NCBI RefSeq assembly: GCF_052065355.1
Contig: NZ_JBQHUF010000003.1
Span: forward strand, 124,001 to 188,000
DNA length: 64,000 nt
Direction: 5' to 3'
Origin: Flavonifractor sp052065355
GTDB taxonomy: Bacteria > Bacillota > Clostridia > Oscillospirales > Oscillospiraceae
Numbering within the stretch: the stretch's first letter is position 1; each line of letters starts with the position of its first letter. The notes below the pieces were generated by a model, which worked only from the letters and a program-made list of their open reading frames with translations, was not told the origin of the DNA and made no database searches. Shown here piece after piece: positions 34,519 through 42,875 of this stretch. A program made the translations under genes and the position numbers.

Positions 34519-36295
34519 GGCGCGGTCCCTCCGTCAACAGGGTGATACGTACCGTCAGGCCGGGGCCGGGGCGGTCCAGCAGCTCGATGGTACCCTCGTG
34601 CCGGTCGATGATCTCCTTGGCGATGGAGAGCCCCAGGCCGGTGCCGCCCGACTCCCGGGAGCGGGCCTTGTCCACACGGTAAAATCGCTCAAAAATCCGG
34701 TCACGATCCTCCGCCGGGATACCGATGCCGTTGTCTGCCACCTCCATCCAAACCTTGCCCGGCCACTGGCCGGCGGAGATACGGATCTTGCCGCCGTCGG
34801 GTGTGTATTTGATAGAGTTGGACACTACGTTCATCATAACCTGAAGGATGCGCTCCCGATCGCCCACGATCTCCGGCAGTCCATCCGGCATGTCCAGCGT
34901 AACGGTATGCCCGTGCCGCTGAGCCTCCATCAATATGGCGTCGTACACGTCATGCACCGCCTGGGGGAAGGAGAAGGGAGCCAGCTTCAGCTCCGACCGG
35001 CCAGAATCGAACCGGGAGAGGGTGAGCAGATCTTGGACGATGTGAGTCATCCGGTCGGACTCGTTGAGGATGACCCCCAGGAAGTTTTTCTCCGTGTTGG
35101 GGGGAAGCTCCCCGGCGTTGTCCACCAGAGTTTCTGCATAGGAGCGGATGTTGGTCAGGGGGGTGCGCAGCTCATGGGACACATTGGCCACAAACTCGCG
35201 CCGCATCTCCTCGGTCTTGTGCTGCTCGGTCACGTCGTGGATCACTACCAGCACGCCGCCAAGCCGCTCCTGATCAAAGGGGGTGAGCAGCAGCTCCAGA
35301 CTGCGCCCATCTACTGTCCGGGTGCCGTCCAGATAACCTGGAGATTCCACTGCCAGCACGCCTTGGAGGGGAGCTACATCAGAAAACAGCGTGTCGTAGT
35401 TCTCGCTGCCGCCGATGGGAATGGCCCGGCCCAGCATATCCTCGGCGGCAGGGTTGGACTGGATCACCGATCCGTCCCGGGAGAAGGCAACCACACCGTC
35501 GGTCATGTGAAGGAACAGAGTGCCCAGCTTGTTGCGCTCGTTTTCCACGGCCTCCAGGGTGGTGCGCAGCTGTTGGGCCATATCATTGAAGGTGCCGGTG
35601 AGTACACCGATCTCGTCTCGGGATGCAACCTCCAGCTTTTGGGAAAAGTCCCCGTCGGCCACCCGTTCGGCACCCTCGGTCAGCCGCTCGATGGGCGTGA
35701 TAAGGGTTTTGGACAGCAGGAAGGAGAGCAGCACCGAGATAATGAGGCCGAATACCAGAGCCTCCACGATGAGAGTCATCAGCTCGCTGTTCAGGGCGGC
35801 GGCGTTGGTGCCGTCATCCCGGACGTAGATGATATACCGGCTGGCGCCCCGCTGCACTGCCACTGCCACATCCATGTAGGGGGAGGTGGGATCGCTGTCG
35901 TCGCTCTTGTCCGCGCCAGCCAGCACCTGCATCAGATTGCTGGAGTCCATATCCAGCTGAGTCGAGCTCTCCTGCTTGTCGGAGCAGGCCAGCAGGCGGC
36001 CGTCATTGCCGTCCAGCACGTAATATTTCCGGCTGCGGTTGTCTACACCCAGCACACTGTAATAGTTGTCCAGGATCTGAACGATGTTGGAGACGCTGTC
36101 CTCCTCGCCCTGGACCGGGGTGTTGAGATCCGACCAGAAGTCCTGATCGGAAAAAGCTTCGGACATCTGGGCATAGAAGTCCTGGGTATAGTAGTTGGCT
36201 ACCGAATTAATCAGGAACGCGCCCACCACCGTCATCAGCAAGATGATGAGCAGCGTCATGATGAGCATCAGCTTCATGTGCAGACTGCGGAACAT
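34505..36295 (-). CDS. walK: Sensor histidine kinase WalK
   Basis: Essential-type cell-wall kinase of 596 aa. Order: membrane helix (LMLIMTLLIILLMTVVGAFL), extracytoplasmic sensor, second helix, HAMP, a PAS domain (NKLGTLFLHMTDGVVAFSRD), HisKA with His374 (VANVSHELRTP) and HATPase with N box (NVVSNSIKYTP) and G box (GTGLGLSIAK). This is the WalK architecture. walR is directly upstream and YycH/YycI genes are downstream. In the family it controls autolysins and wall turnover. Confidence 0.93.
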   Translation of the reverse strand: MFRSLHMKLMLIMTLLIILLMTVVGAFLINSVANYYTQDFYAQMSEAFSDQDFWSDLNTPVQGEEDSVSNIVQILDNYYSVLGVDNRSRKYYVLDGNDGRLLACSDKQESSTQLDMDSSNLMQVLAGADKSDDSDPTSPYMDVAVAVQRGASRYIIYVRDDGTNAAALNSELMTLIVEALVFGLIISVLLSFLLSKTLITPIERLTEGAERVADGDFSQKLEVASRDEIGVLTGTFNDMAQQLRTTLEAVENERNKLGTLFLHMTDGVVAFSRDGSVIQSNPAAEDMLGRAIPIGGSENYDTLFSDVAPLQGVLAVESPGYLDGTRTVDGRSLELLLTPFDQERLGGVLVVIHDVTEQHKTEEMRREFVANVSHELRTPLTNIRSYAETLVDNAGELPPNTEKNFLGVILNESDRMTHIVQDLLTLSRFDSGRSELKLAPFSFPQAVHDVYDAILMEAQRHGHTVTLDMPDGLPEIVGDRERILQVMMNVVSNSIKYTPDGGKIRISAGQWPGKVWMEVADNGIGIPAEDRDRIFERFYRVDKARSRESGGTGLGLSIAKEIIDRHEGTIELLDRPGPGLTVRITLLTEGPRHGRE

Positions 36296-36331
36296 GGGGC
36301 GGCGGACACCTCCTCTCTCTGAATATAGGGA

Positions 36332-37045
36332 TCAGGCGTTGAAGTAGTAACCCAGTCCTCTGCGAGTCACCACAAACTGAGGGGCCGCCGGATCATCCTC
36401 CACTTTCTCACGCAGGCGGCGCACCGCCACGTCCACGGCCCGCACATCACCCACATAGCCTTCGTAATTCCAGACGTGCTCCATGAGCGCCTCCCGGGAA
36501 AAGACCTTTCCCGGCTGGGAGGCCAGAAAGCGGATCAGTTCATATTCCCTCTGGGTCAGCTCCAGGGGACGGTCGTCCTTGTAGACTACCATCAGTTCAG
36601 GATCGATGGTGATACGACCCAGCACCAGACGCTGGCCGGCAGGCTTGGCCGGGGCGGAGGAGGCCGACGCCGCGGCCATCTCGTTGCGGCGGATATTGGC
36701 CTTTACCCGGGCAAGCAGCTCCCGCATGGAAAAGGGCTTGGTGATGTAGTCGTCCGCTCCCAGCTCCAGACCCAGCACCTTGTCGGTCTCCTCCTCGCGG
36801 GCGGTGAGCATAATGACCGGCGTGCTCCGCCCCGCCTGGCGGAGGTTACGGCATACGTCGAAGCCGTCCATCTTAGGCAGCATCAGATCCAGCAGGATGA
36901 GGTCCGGGTCCTGCTCCAGCGCCAGCTGGAGCCCCGCCTGGCCGTCATAGGCTTCCAGAGTCTCATAGCCCTCCTTGCTCAGGTTGAAACTGAGAATATC
37001 CACAATGTTCTTTTCGTCCTCAACGATCAAAACGCGTTTGCTCAT
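36332..37045 (-). CDS. walR: Response regulator WalR
   Basis: OmpR-family regulator of 237 aa with receiver Asp53 (LLDLMLPKMDG) and a winged-helix output domain (VRAVDVAVRRLREKVE, TRRGLGYYF). It begins the wal cluster: walK follows after 36 bp. An Ala/Pro linker between domains is longer than usual. The upstream NUDIX gene is only 19 bp away, so both may share one transcript. Confidence 0.93.
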   Translation of the reverse strand: MSKRVLIVEDEKNIVDILSFNLSKEGYETLEAYDGQAGLQLALEQDPDLILLDLMLPKMDGFDVCRNLRQAGRSTPVIMLTAREEETDKVLGLELGADDYITKPFSMRELLARVKANIRRNEMAAASASSAPAKPAGQRLVLGRITIDPELMVVYKDDRPLELTQREYELIRFLASQPGKVFSREALMEHVWNYEGYVGDVRAVDVAVRRLREKVEDDPAAPQFVVTRRGLGYYFNA

Positions 37046-37064
37046 TTCCGCCTCCTGATTTTGT

Positions 37065-37601
37065 TTACAGACCCAACAGCTGCTTTGTCTTCAGCACCAG
37101 CGCCACGGTCTTGGCGTCCACGATCTCTCCGGACATGACCTGCTCCAGCAGAGCGGAAAAGGGGATCCGCTCCGTCTCCAGGAATTCGTCCTCGTCCGGA
37201 TGACACTGGCCCTGCTTCAGCTCCTGGGCCAGATACATGTGCAGCACCTCGCTGGAAAAGCCGGGGGAGAGATACAGACAGCCCAGATAGGTCAGCTTGC
37301 CGCAGGTGACCCCCACCTCTTCCTCCAATTCCCGCAGAGCGGCGGGGCGGTGAGCCTCACCCTTTTCCAGCTTACCGGCGGGCAGCTCGGTGACCACCTG
37401 CTGGAAGGGATAGCGGAACTGCCGTACGATGCTTACCGTTCCGTCGTCGAACAGAGGCAGAATGCATACTCCGCCGGGATGCTCCACAACCTCCCGGCTT
37501 ACCACTGCGCCGTTGACCAGCTGGGCCTGGTCCAGCTTGACCGTGACGATCTTTCCCTCAAACAGAGTACGGCTATCCACCGTTTTTTCCCACAGCTCCA
37601 T
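37065..37601 (-). CDS. NUDIX hydrolase, ADP-ribose pyrophosphatase type
   Basis: A 178-aa enzyme whose Nudix box has the GX5EX7REUXEEXGU pattern (GEAHRPAALRELEEEVGV region), preceded by ELPAGK typical of ADP-ribose pyrophosphatases. It hydrolyses ADP-ribose or a related nucleotide sugar to AMP and sugar phosphate. The ATG at 37601 (MELWEKT) is the usual family start and follows GGGAGCGCGG; the longer frame adds 22 atypical residues. It lies just upstream of walR. Confidence 0.9.
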   Translation of the reverse strand: MELWEKTVDSRTLFEGKIVTVKLDQAQLVNGAVVSREVVEHPGGVCILPLFDDGTVSIVRQFRYPFQQVVTELPAGKLEKGEAHRPAALRELEEEVGVTCGKLTYLGCLYLSPGFSSEVLHMYLAQELKQGQCHPDEDEFLETERIPFSALLEQVMSGEIVDAKTVALVLKTKQLLGL

Positions 37602-37657
37602 GCTCCGCGCTCCCTTCCTGCCCGGGCCATCAGCCCGCGCTGTGTATGAATGTCCAT

Positions 37658-37686
37658 AGTATACCACAATTTCCTGAGCGGTTCCA
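37658..37686 (-). promoter_or_regulatory. Candidate extended -10 promoter for the NUDIX-wal unit
   Basis: On the minus strand TGGTATACT (extended -10) with a weak TGGAAC 17 bp upstream, about 57 bases before the NUDIX start. Confidence 0.4.
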
Positions 37687-37777
37687 GTCTCTCCTTTTCC
37701 AATCTCTCCAAGGATTACAGCTATCTCTCACACGATCTGTCCGGTATAATGTGACCATGACCCTAAGGAGGAACGTT

Positions 37778-38272
37778 ATGACCATCCAATCCATCGGCAG
37801 CGCCAGTGTGGCGCTTTACATCACCCCCGCCGATTTAAAAGAATATGGACTGACTCCGGCGGAGCTAACCCTGGAACGGGCCCTGGAACTGACCCGCACT
37901 GCCTTTCAGGAAGCGGGCATTACGCTGGAAGGCGGGATCGAGATCGAGGCCTATCCGGAAAACTGCGGGGTGCTGGTATTTGCCCATGTGCGCCCAGCGG
38001 AGCGGAGCTGGTTTTCCTTTGAGCGCCTGGAGGATCTGGCTGCCGCTGCCCGGTGTATGTCCGGCCCAAGCCCGGAAGCAGTGCTCTTTTGGTGGGGGGA
38101 ACGGTGGTGGCTTTCTCTGCCCGGAGACCAGCAGGAGACGACTGCCTTCCTTTCTGAGTTCGGCCGCTGTGAGACTGACCGGCCCCACCTGGATGCTTGC
38201 CTGGCTGAGCATGGCCGCCGGGTGCTGGACAAAAATGCCCTGACCGGTATTTTGACCTATTTCCCCGTCTGA
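37778..38272 (+). CDS. MecA-like adaptor protein
   Basis: A 164-aa acidic protein. The N-terminal pattern ALYITPADLKEYGLTPAELT and a C-terminal alpha/beta half with AVLFWWGERWWLSL resemble MecA, the adaptor that delivers proteins to ClpC. It is shorter than Bacillus MecA (about 218 aa), and the match is by pattern only. The start at 37778 has AAGGAGGAACGTT before it. A TATAAT is present at 37745-37750 without a clear -35. Confidence 0.5.
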   Translation: MTIQSIGSASVALYITPADLKEYGLTPAELTLERALELTRTAFQEAGITLEGGIEIEAYPENCGVLVFAHVRPAERSWFSFERLEDLAAAARCMSGPSPEAVLFWWGERWWLSLPGDQQETTAFLSEFGRCETDRPHLDACLAEHGRRVLDKNALTGILTYFPV

Positions 38273-38286
38273 GCTATTGACAGATA

Positions 38287-38295
38287 TGGTATAAT
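38287..38295 (+). promoter_or_regulatory. Extended -10 element before smpB
   Basis: TGGTATAAT, a perfect extended -10, lies 39 bases before the smpB start codon; no good -35 is seen at the right distance. Confidence 0.5.
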
Positions 38296-38333
38296 AAATT
38301 TCCAAGGAATTTTCCCGGAAGGGAGGCGGACCC

Positions 38334-38807
38334 ATGGAGGGAAAGGGTATCAAGATTGTGGCCAAGAACAGCAAGGCCTACCATGATTATTTTATTGAAG
38401 ATAGGTACGAGGCGGGCATTGAGCTGGCGGGCACCGAGGTCAAATCCATCCGGCAGGGCCACGTCAACCTGAAGGATTCCTTCTGCATCGTCAAGGACGG
38501 GGAGATGCACGTCCACGGCATGCACATCAGTCCCTATGAGAAGGGAAATATCTTCAACAAGGACCCTCTGCGCGCCCGTAAGCTGCTGATGCACAAGCGG
38601 GAGATCCTGAAGCTGTTTGCCAAGGTGAAGCAGGACGGCTATGCCCTGGTACCCCTGTCCATTTACTTCAAGGGTCCCCGGGTGAAGCTGGAAGTGGGCC
38701 TGGCCAAGGGCAAGAAGCTCTATGACAAGCGTGACGCAGCCGCCGCCAAGGACGCCAAGCGGGAGATGGACCGGGCGATGAAGACCCAGCGCCGGGGCGG
38801 CTATTGA
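38334..38807 (+). CDS. smpB: SsrA-binding protein SmpB
   Basis: Partner of tmRNA in trans-translation, which rescues stalled ribosomes. The 157-aa protein has the oligonucleotide-binding barrel with YHDYFIEDRYEAGIELAGTE, VKSIRQGHVNLKDSF and PLSIYFKGPRVKLEVGLAKG. It ends with the basic tail (RDAAAAKDAKREMDRAMK) that fills the mRNA channel. Its partner RNA ssrA is encoded about 600 bp downstream in the same direction. Confidence 0.96.
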   Translation: MEGKGIKIVAKNSKAYHDYFIEDRYEAGIELAGTEVKSIRQGHVNLKDSFCIVKDGEMHVHGMHISPYEKGNIFNKDPLRARKLLMHKREILKLFAKVKQDGYALVPLSIYFKGPRVKLEVGLAKGKKLYDKRDAAAAKDAKREMDRAMKTQRRGGY

Positions 38808-38831
38808 ACCAACAGAAAGGAAGGAACTCAC

Positions 38832-39353
38832 ATGGCACAGAATCCCATCGTGACCTTTGAAATGGAAAACGGCGGAAAAATGGTGGCTGAGCTCTACCCC
38901 GAGGTGGCTCCCAACTCCGTCAACAACTTTATCAGCCTGGTGAAGTCTGGCTTTTATAACGGCCTGATTTTCCACCGGGTGATTCCCGGCTTTATGATCC
39001 AGGGCGGCTGCCCCCAGGGCACCGGCATGGGCGGCCCCGGTTACTCCATCCGCGGCGAGTTTGCCCACAACGGCGTGAAGAACGACCTGAAGCATGACCG
39101 GGGTGTGCTGTCCATGGCCCGTGCCATGAATCCCAACTCCGCCGGCAGCCAGTTCTTCATCATGGTGGAGAAGGCCCCTCACCTGGACGGCGAGTATGCC
39201 GCCTTCGGCAAGGTGATCGAGGGCATGGACGTGGCCGACGCTATCGTCAATACCAAGCGGGACCGGATGGACCGGCCCTATGAGGATCAGCGGATGAAGT
39301 CCGTCACCGTGGAGACCTTCGGTGTGGACTATCCCGCTCCTGAGAAGTGCTGA
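38832..39353 (+). CDS. ppiB: Peptidyl-prolyl cis-trans isomerase (cyclophilin)
   Basis: Cytoplasmic cyclophilin of 173 aa that speeds proline isomerisation in folding. Family motifs are FHRVIPGFMIQGG, the GSQFFIMVEKAPHLDG strand and YAAFGKVIEGMDV, with the active-site Arg and Phe present. It lies between smpB and ssrA with AAGGAAGG before the ATG. Confidence 0.94.
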   Translation: MAQNPIVTFEMENGGKMVAELYPEVAPNSVNNFISLVKSGFYNGLIFHRVIPGFMIQGGCPQGTGMGGPGYSIRGEFAHNGVKNDLKHDRGVLSMARAMNPNSAGSQFFIMVEKAPHLDGEYAAFGKVIEGMDVADAIVNTKRDRMDRPYEDQRMKSVTVETFGVDYPAPEKC

Positions 39354-39404
39354 TAAAACCCTGACTTTTTCGTCCCGCGGCGCGGTTTTGCCGCGCCGCT
39401 CCAT

Positions 39405-39752
39405 GGGGGCGTACTGGTTTCGACGGGGACGTAGAGGCAGGAATAGCGGGCGGATGCGCCCAGCATCCTAAAAATGGGCAACTTATAAATTAAAGAACAA
39501 CGATAACGTTGAGCTTGTCGCGGCTTAAGCCGTGACCGTCCCACCCGGAAGGACCACGGTCCGGGATGGGGCGTCGTTTAGTGGTGCACGTGTGTGCGCA
39601 AAGCTTTGAGCGCACCATGAACAATGAAGCTACCAAGTCCTGAAGTTTGACGGCCTACGTCAGGGTAAGGGAATGTAAACGACCGTCTGCGCCCGGAGAG
39701 GTTCCTGAGGAAGCGTTTTCGGACGGGGGTTCGACTCCCCCCGCCTCCACCA
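39405..39752 (+). ncRNA. ssrA: Transfer-messenger RNA (tmRNA)
   Basis: A 348-nt gene. The 5' end GGGGGCG (39405-39411) pairs with CGCCTCC (742-748 of the 39 kb block) before the A-CCA end at 39749-39752. GGUUUCGACGGGG follows the 5' stem and the T-arm GGGTTCGACTCC precedes the 3' stem, as in all tmRNAs. The tag frame starts at GCA 39478 and reads ATYKLKNNDNVELVAA, then stops at TAA 39526-39528. VAA is an accepted degradation-tag end. The gene is complete and CCA is encoded. Prophage genes begin on its 3' side. Confidence 0.95.
39728..39752 (+). other. Probable prophage attachment site (left end) in the ssrA 3' end
   Basis: Phage and integrative elements commonly use the T-arm/acceptor end of ssrA as attB. 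Here the phage-type, all-minus-strand gene block begins directly after the tmRNA CCA end. The matching direct repeat at the other end is outside the window, so the exact core is not shown. Confidence 0.5.
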
Positions 39753-39826
39753 TTTTAATCGCAGGTCGAACACCTGAGGTGACGATAATCGTCTTGCCTT
39801 ACGGTTTCGTACTTGTGACCCAGATT

Positions 39827-39858
39827 AAGGATAGGCTTTGAGCCTGTCCTTTTTCTTT
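39827..39858 (+). terminator. Intrinsic terminator downstream of ssrA
   Basis: An 11-bp stem (39827-39837 / 39841-39851, one T-G pair), a 3-nt loop and a T-rich tail. It lies on the element side of the junction, so the prophage may supply the ssrA terminator. The rest of 39753-40013 holds no gene I can support. Confidence 0.8.
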
Positions 39859-40013
39859 TGGTAGTCGGTAGTCCGTTTTAACGAATTTTCCTTATATATA
39901 CGTGTAATACGAGGGAGCGACGAGATTGCGCTTTGAGTCCCTTTACTTTTTGGAAAAATCTTTTCAGTTTTTACGAACTACAAGCACTACCAGATGGCCA
40001 AAAGCCTTGTAAA

Positions 40014-40601
40014 TCAAGGACTTTCTTCGGTAGCAGGCTCAGTAGCAGAGGGCTCGGGCTCGACTACCTCGACTGCTACGGAGACCCGCAGGAGCTGTCC
40101 TTCGGGGACGAAGGCCTTGATTTGCTTTACAAAGCTCGCCGCGTTGAAGGCTCCGGAGAAGCAGAACGAGAAGTTTTCCAAAGTTATTTTTTTTGTCGGC
40201 GCATTCGCGCTGATACCGTAGTCCTCTCGGAATCTCTCGAGGTCGTCCTTCGTAGGCTGAAAACCTCGCTTGAAGGAAAAGCCTCTCTTGCTCAGGTAAA
40301 CGCCGACCGCACCGGCGTTCGCGCCCATAAGCTCGGCGAGCGCAGAAGGCCCGACGCGGTACTTGTCAACGATGTTCTGCACGTAGCTCTTCTGCAAGCC
40401 CCCGGGAAGGGCCTTGAACTCTGCGTAAGTGATACGCTTTTTCAGGTTGAGCGTGTAGGTAGGACCGCTCATTTCTCTCATCTCCTTTGCCGTGTATTGC
40501 GGTAGGCGGCAACCGCTGTGGCTGATGCGCTTCTTAGCACTCCGGGCCGTTATCGCCTTTTCTCGTACATCTTCTTTGAAGAGGTACTCTTCGTCTCTCA
40601 T
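40014..40601 (-). CDS. Hypothetical phage protein, 195 aa
   Basis: Soluble basic protein of unknown function. The middle part (ITYAEFKALPGGLQKSYVQN ... ALAELMGANAGAVGVYLSKR) looks like a helix-turn-helix region and recurs in clostridial phages and plasmids, so DNA binding is possible. The C-terminus is rich in Glu, Pro and Ala. The ATG at 40601 follows GGGGAGGTTTAT. It is the last prophage gene before ssrA. A 50-bp repeated element lies in its leader (40629-40678). Confidence 0.65.
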   Translation of the reverse strand: MRDEEYLFKEDVREKAITARSAKKRISHSGCRLPQYTAKEMREMSGPTYTLNLKKRITYAEFKALPGGLQKSYVQNIVDKYRVGPSALAELMGANAGAVGVYLSKRGFSFKRGFQPTKDDLERFREDYGISANAPTKKITLENFSFCFSGAFNAASFVKQIKAFVPEGQLLRVSVAVEVVEPEPSATEPATEESP

Positions 40602-40628
40602 ATAAACCTCCCCGGGCAAGCCCCAGAC

Positions 40629-40678
40629 CTCCCGTATCGCGTTTTAGCTCAGGGGCCCTTAGATTTACCCTCTGAAAA
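40629..40678. repeat. 50-bp repeated element, copy A
   Basis: Identical in 47 of 50 positions to 63576-63625, 23 kb away in the same prophage and orientation. In this copy the arm TATCGCGT and neighbours pair perfectly over 12 bp with 40685-40696, so the transcript can form a long hairpin around the conserved core. Both copies start a short distance downstream of a minus-strand stop codon. Function unknown. Confidence 0.75.
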
Positions 40679-40712
40679 CTTTGGACGCGATACGGGCCAT
40701 TCTGGAGTCCTT

Positions 40713-41555
40713 TTAGTCAGCCCTCTCCATAGCGACCTCACAGATACCGCAAATGAGGCTGAGGTCGGCGGTCGTCTTAACTTCCTGCCCGCAGACCGGG
40801 CAAACGTAGCGGTGAGGCTTTTCGCATTCGGCCTTCGCTTTCTCCTCAGGCATAACGCGGGCGAACGGGACCTCAAGTACAAAGCCGTTATCCTCGAGGG
40901 TCTTCTTAAAGGCCTCGGTCGGATTTGTGTGGGAAAAGCCCACGGTACGGTCGTACCCGATTTCAAGGTCTCTCGCCTCAGCCTCGGCCTTGAAGGTCTT
41001 GTTGTGGTAGCGGCCCTTCTGGCAAGTGTCCTGAATCTCATTCACGAGGCAGTAAAGATGTACCATCTCGTGGCACATCGTCGCGGCCGTGTTAGCGGAC
41101 GGACGATTGAGGAACTCGGCGCCGATGTTAATTTCATACTGGCCGTCGTTCTCGCTCTTCCAAATCTTCTTAGTAGAGCAGTGGCCGTAAGCCTTAGGGG
41201 TGGACTGAACGGTGATGACCGGTTTCGGTAGCGCGTTGTCGAAGTAGACGCGATTCAGAATGTCGAACAGGCTCTCGAGCTTAGTCACGACGTCCGACAT
41301 TTTCATGGGCTCGTCATGGTTGACTTCGGGCTCAGTAGCCTCGGGCTCAGTCTCAACGGTAGTCTCAGGCTCTTCGTAGAGCTTCCAGCGACGGTCATAG
41401 CTTGCAGCAGTCATGATACTCGGCTCGGCGTTAGGCTCGTCCACGGGGACAGAGTGAATCTTGCGATTCTCCTCGTCAATGCTCACGACCAGACGGACCT
41501 CGTTGGTTTCCTTGTTAATAATCTTCTTGTTAGCGATAATGCTCATGTCTTTCAT
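40713..41555 (-). CDS. SprT-like zinc metalloprotein
   Basis: The 280-aa phage protein has a SprT-like core with the zinc-protease motif HEMVH at residues 162-166 (TMCHEMVHLYCLVN), a later His in GRYHNKTFKAEAE, and a C-terminal zinc ribbon (CPVCGQEV ... CGICEV). SprT/Spartan proteins act on DNA-protein crosslinks, and phage versions are frequent but uncharacterised. The N-terminal 100 residues are a variable, acidic region. A copy of the 54-bp element and a putative promoter lie immediately upstream. Confidence 0.8.
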   Translation of the reverse strand: MKDMSIIANKKIINKETNEVRLVVSIDEENRKIHSVPVDEPNAEPSIMTAASYDRRWKLYEEPETTVETEPEATEPEVNHDEPMKMSDVVTKLESLFDILNRVYFDNALPKPVITVQSTPKAYGHCSTKKIWKSENDGQYEINIGAEFLNRPSANTAATMCHEMVHLYCLVNEIQDTCQKGRYHNKTFKAEAEARDLEIGYDRTVGFSHTNPTEAFKKTLEDNGFVLEVPFARVMPEEKAKAECEKPHRYVCPVCGQEVKTTADLSLICGICEVAMERAD

Positions 41556-41627
41556 TATGTTTGCCTCCTTTGTAATTCCCAGTGTTTTCCAACTGACAAT
41601 TATATTTTACCGTGTTCAGTAGAAAAA

Positions 41628-41681
41628 GGGAGCGCGCAAAACTGCCGGGATTCTGCGAACTTTTCGTTGCAGTTCTACCGC
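41628..41681 (-). promoter_or_regulatory. 54-bp repeated promoter element, copy 1
   Basis: First of three near-identical copies (2-3 differences each). On the minus strand it ends in GCTCCC, which occupies the -35 position 17 bp before TAAAAT. The SprT-like gene follows. Its start overlaps the stop codon of folD. The element contains an imperfect palindrome GCGGTAGAACTGC. Confidence 0.65.
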
Positions 41682-42472
41682 TTTTGGTAAGAAGCTGCTT
41701 CCACGGTGTTCTTGAGCAGCATGGCGACAGTCATCGGACCCACGCCACCGGGTACCGGAGTAATCGCGGACACCTTTGCCGCGACCTCCTCAAAAGCGAC
41801 ATCCCCGCAGAGCTTACCATTCTTGTCCCGGTTGATTCCAACGTCGATAACGACCGCCCCGGCCTTAACCATATCAGCGGTAATAAAGCGAGGCTTACCG
41901 ACTGCCGAGATAAGTACGTCAGCCTGACGAGTATAGCTCGCAAGGTCTCTCGTCTTAGAGTGGCATACGGTAACAGTAGCGTCGGCTTGCAGAAGCATAA
42001 GGGCAAGGGGCTTGCCTACGATATTGCTGCGCCCGACAATGACACAGCGCTTCCCGCTTACGTCTCCCAGCAAATGAAGGATTCCGGCTGGAGTGCAGGG
42101 CCTGAGGCCAGTCTCCCCGGTCAATAGTTTCCCGATATTATAGGGGTGGAAGCAGTCCACATCTTTCTCCGGCGGTATTGCACCGAGTACCTTCTTCTCG
42201 TCAATATGCTCCGGAAGAGGAAGCTGTACGAGAATACCGTCAGCCCATGCGCTGAGCTCTGCGATAGACGCGATGACCTCTTCGGTCGACGCCGTAGCCG
42301 GCAGCCTGCGAGAGCAGGACTGAATATCGACCTCGGCGCAAGCGCGTTCCTTGTTGCGGACATAGACCGAGGAAGCGGGGTCGTCGCCGACCATAATAAC
42401 GGCGAGCTTTGCGTTAGAGCCTTGCAAAGAAGCCTTCACCTGAGCGGCAATAGCTTTTCCGTCAATAATCAT
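41675..42472 (-). CDS. folD: Bifunctional methylenetetrahydrofolate dehydrogenase/cyclohydrolase FolD, phage-encoded
   Basis: Interconverts 5,10-methylene-THF and 10-formyl-THF through the methenyl form, feeding purine and thymidylate synthesis. The 265-aa protein has the catalytic Tyr and Lys in YVRNKERACAEV, the VQLPLPEHID and KDVDCFHPYNIGKL regions, the NADP-binding VIVGRSNIVGKPLALML and the end motif TPVPGGVGPMTVAMLL. It is slightly shorter than typical FolD (about 280 aa) but all motifs are intact. It overlaps the preceding gene by 4 bases, so it belongs to the phage operon. Confidence 0.93.
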   Translation of the reverse strand: MIIDGKAIAAQVKASLQGSNAKLAVIMVGDDPASSVYVRNKERACAEVDIQSCSRRLPATASTEEVIASIAELSAWADGILVQLPLPEHIDEKKVLGAIPPEKDVDCFHPYNIGKLLTGETGLRPCTPAGILHLLGDVSGKRCVIVGRSNIVGKPLALMLLQADATVTVCHSKTRDLASYTRQADVLISAVGKPRFITADMVKAGAVVIDVGINRDKNGKLCGDVAFEEVAAKVSAITPVPGGVGPMTVAMLLKNTVEAASYQKR

Positions 42473-42651
42473 TCGCTTTCCTCCTCAAAAACATCAAGGG
42501 GAATGGCGATTTCATCCTCTTCGGTATCATCTACCGCAGCATAGCCAATGCCGTCACATGCGGTAACTAACTGAGCGCAGTCTAAATCTTCACCGACCGC
42601 CTCGATAAAGCTGTCTCGGTCGATTTCAGTAACCTTAAAATATCGAGCCAT
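42469..42651 (-). CDS. Small hypothetical protein, 60 aa
   Basis: Acidic protein of unknown function with no recognisable domain. It overlaps folD by 4 bases and touches the XRE regulator gene upstream, so the three are translationally linked. GGAGGAAGAA precedes the ATG. Confidence 0.6.
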   Translation of the reverse strand: MARYFKVTEIDRDSFIEAVGEDLDCAQLVTACDGIGYAAVDDTEEDEIAIPLDVFEEESE

Positions 42652-42857
42652 TATTCTTCCTCCTTATCCGGTTTTGTCAGGTCCTCGGGCTGGCAGTCGA
42701 GAGCCTGCGCGAGCTTGAGCGCCGTTTTGAGCGTGATATTCTCAGGCTTGATGATACCGACCTCAATATCACGGATTTTCTGATAGCGGATTCCGCTGAC
42801 TTTCGCCAGTTCGGTGCGGCTATAGCCTTTCGCAAGCCGCAAATCTTTAAGTCCCAA
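42651..42857 (-). CDS. XRE-family helix-turn-helix protein
   Basis: The 68-aa protein is essentially one Cro/C1-type HTH (LKDLRLAKGYSRTELAKVSG ... TLKTALKLAQALDCQPEDL). It probably regulates the surrounding phage genes. It starts with TTG after AAAGGAGAACGACACT. It begins just past the hairpin that follows the second DGR target gene. Confidence 0.8.
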   Translation of the reverse strand: MGLKDLRLAKGYSRTELAKVSGIRYQKIRDIEVGIIKPENITLKTALKLAQALDCQPEDLTKPDKEEE

Positions 42858-42875
42858 AGTGTCGTTCTCCTTTCA

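Noticed and set aside
39720..39752. A separate tRNA gene
   Set aside because: The T-arm and acceptor belong to the tRNA-like domain of the tmRNA that starts at 39405.
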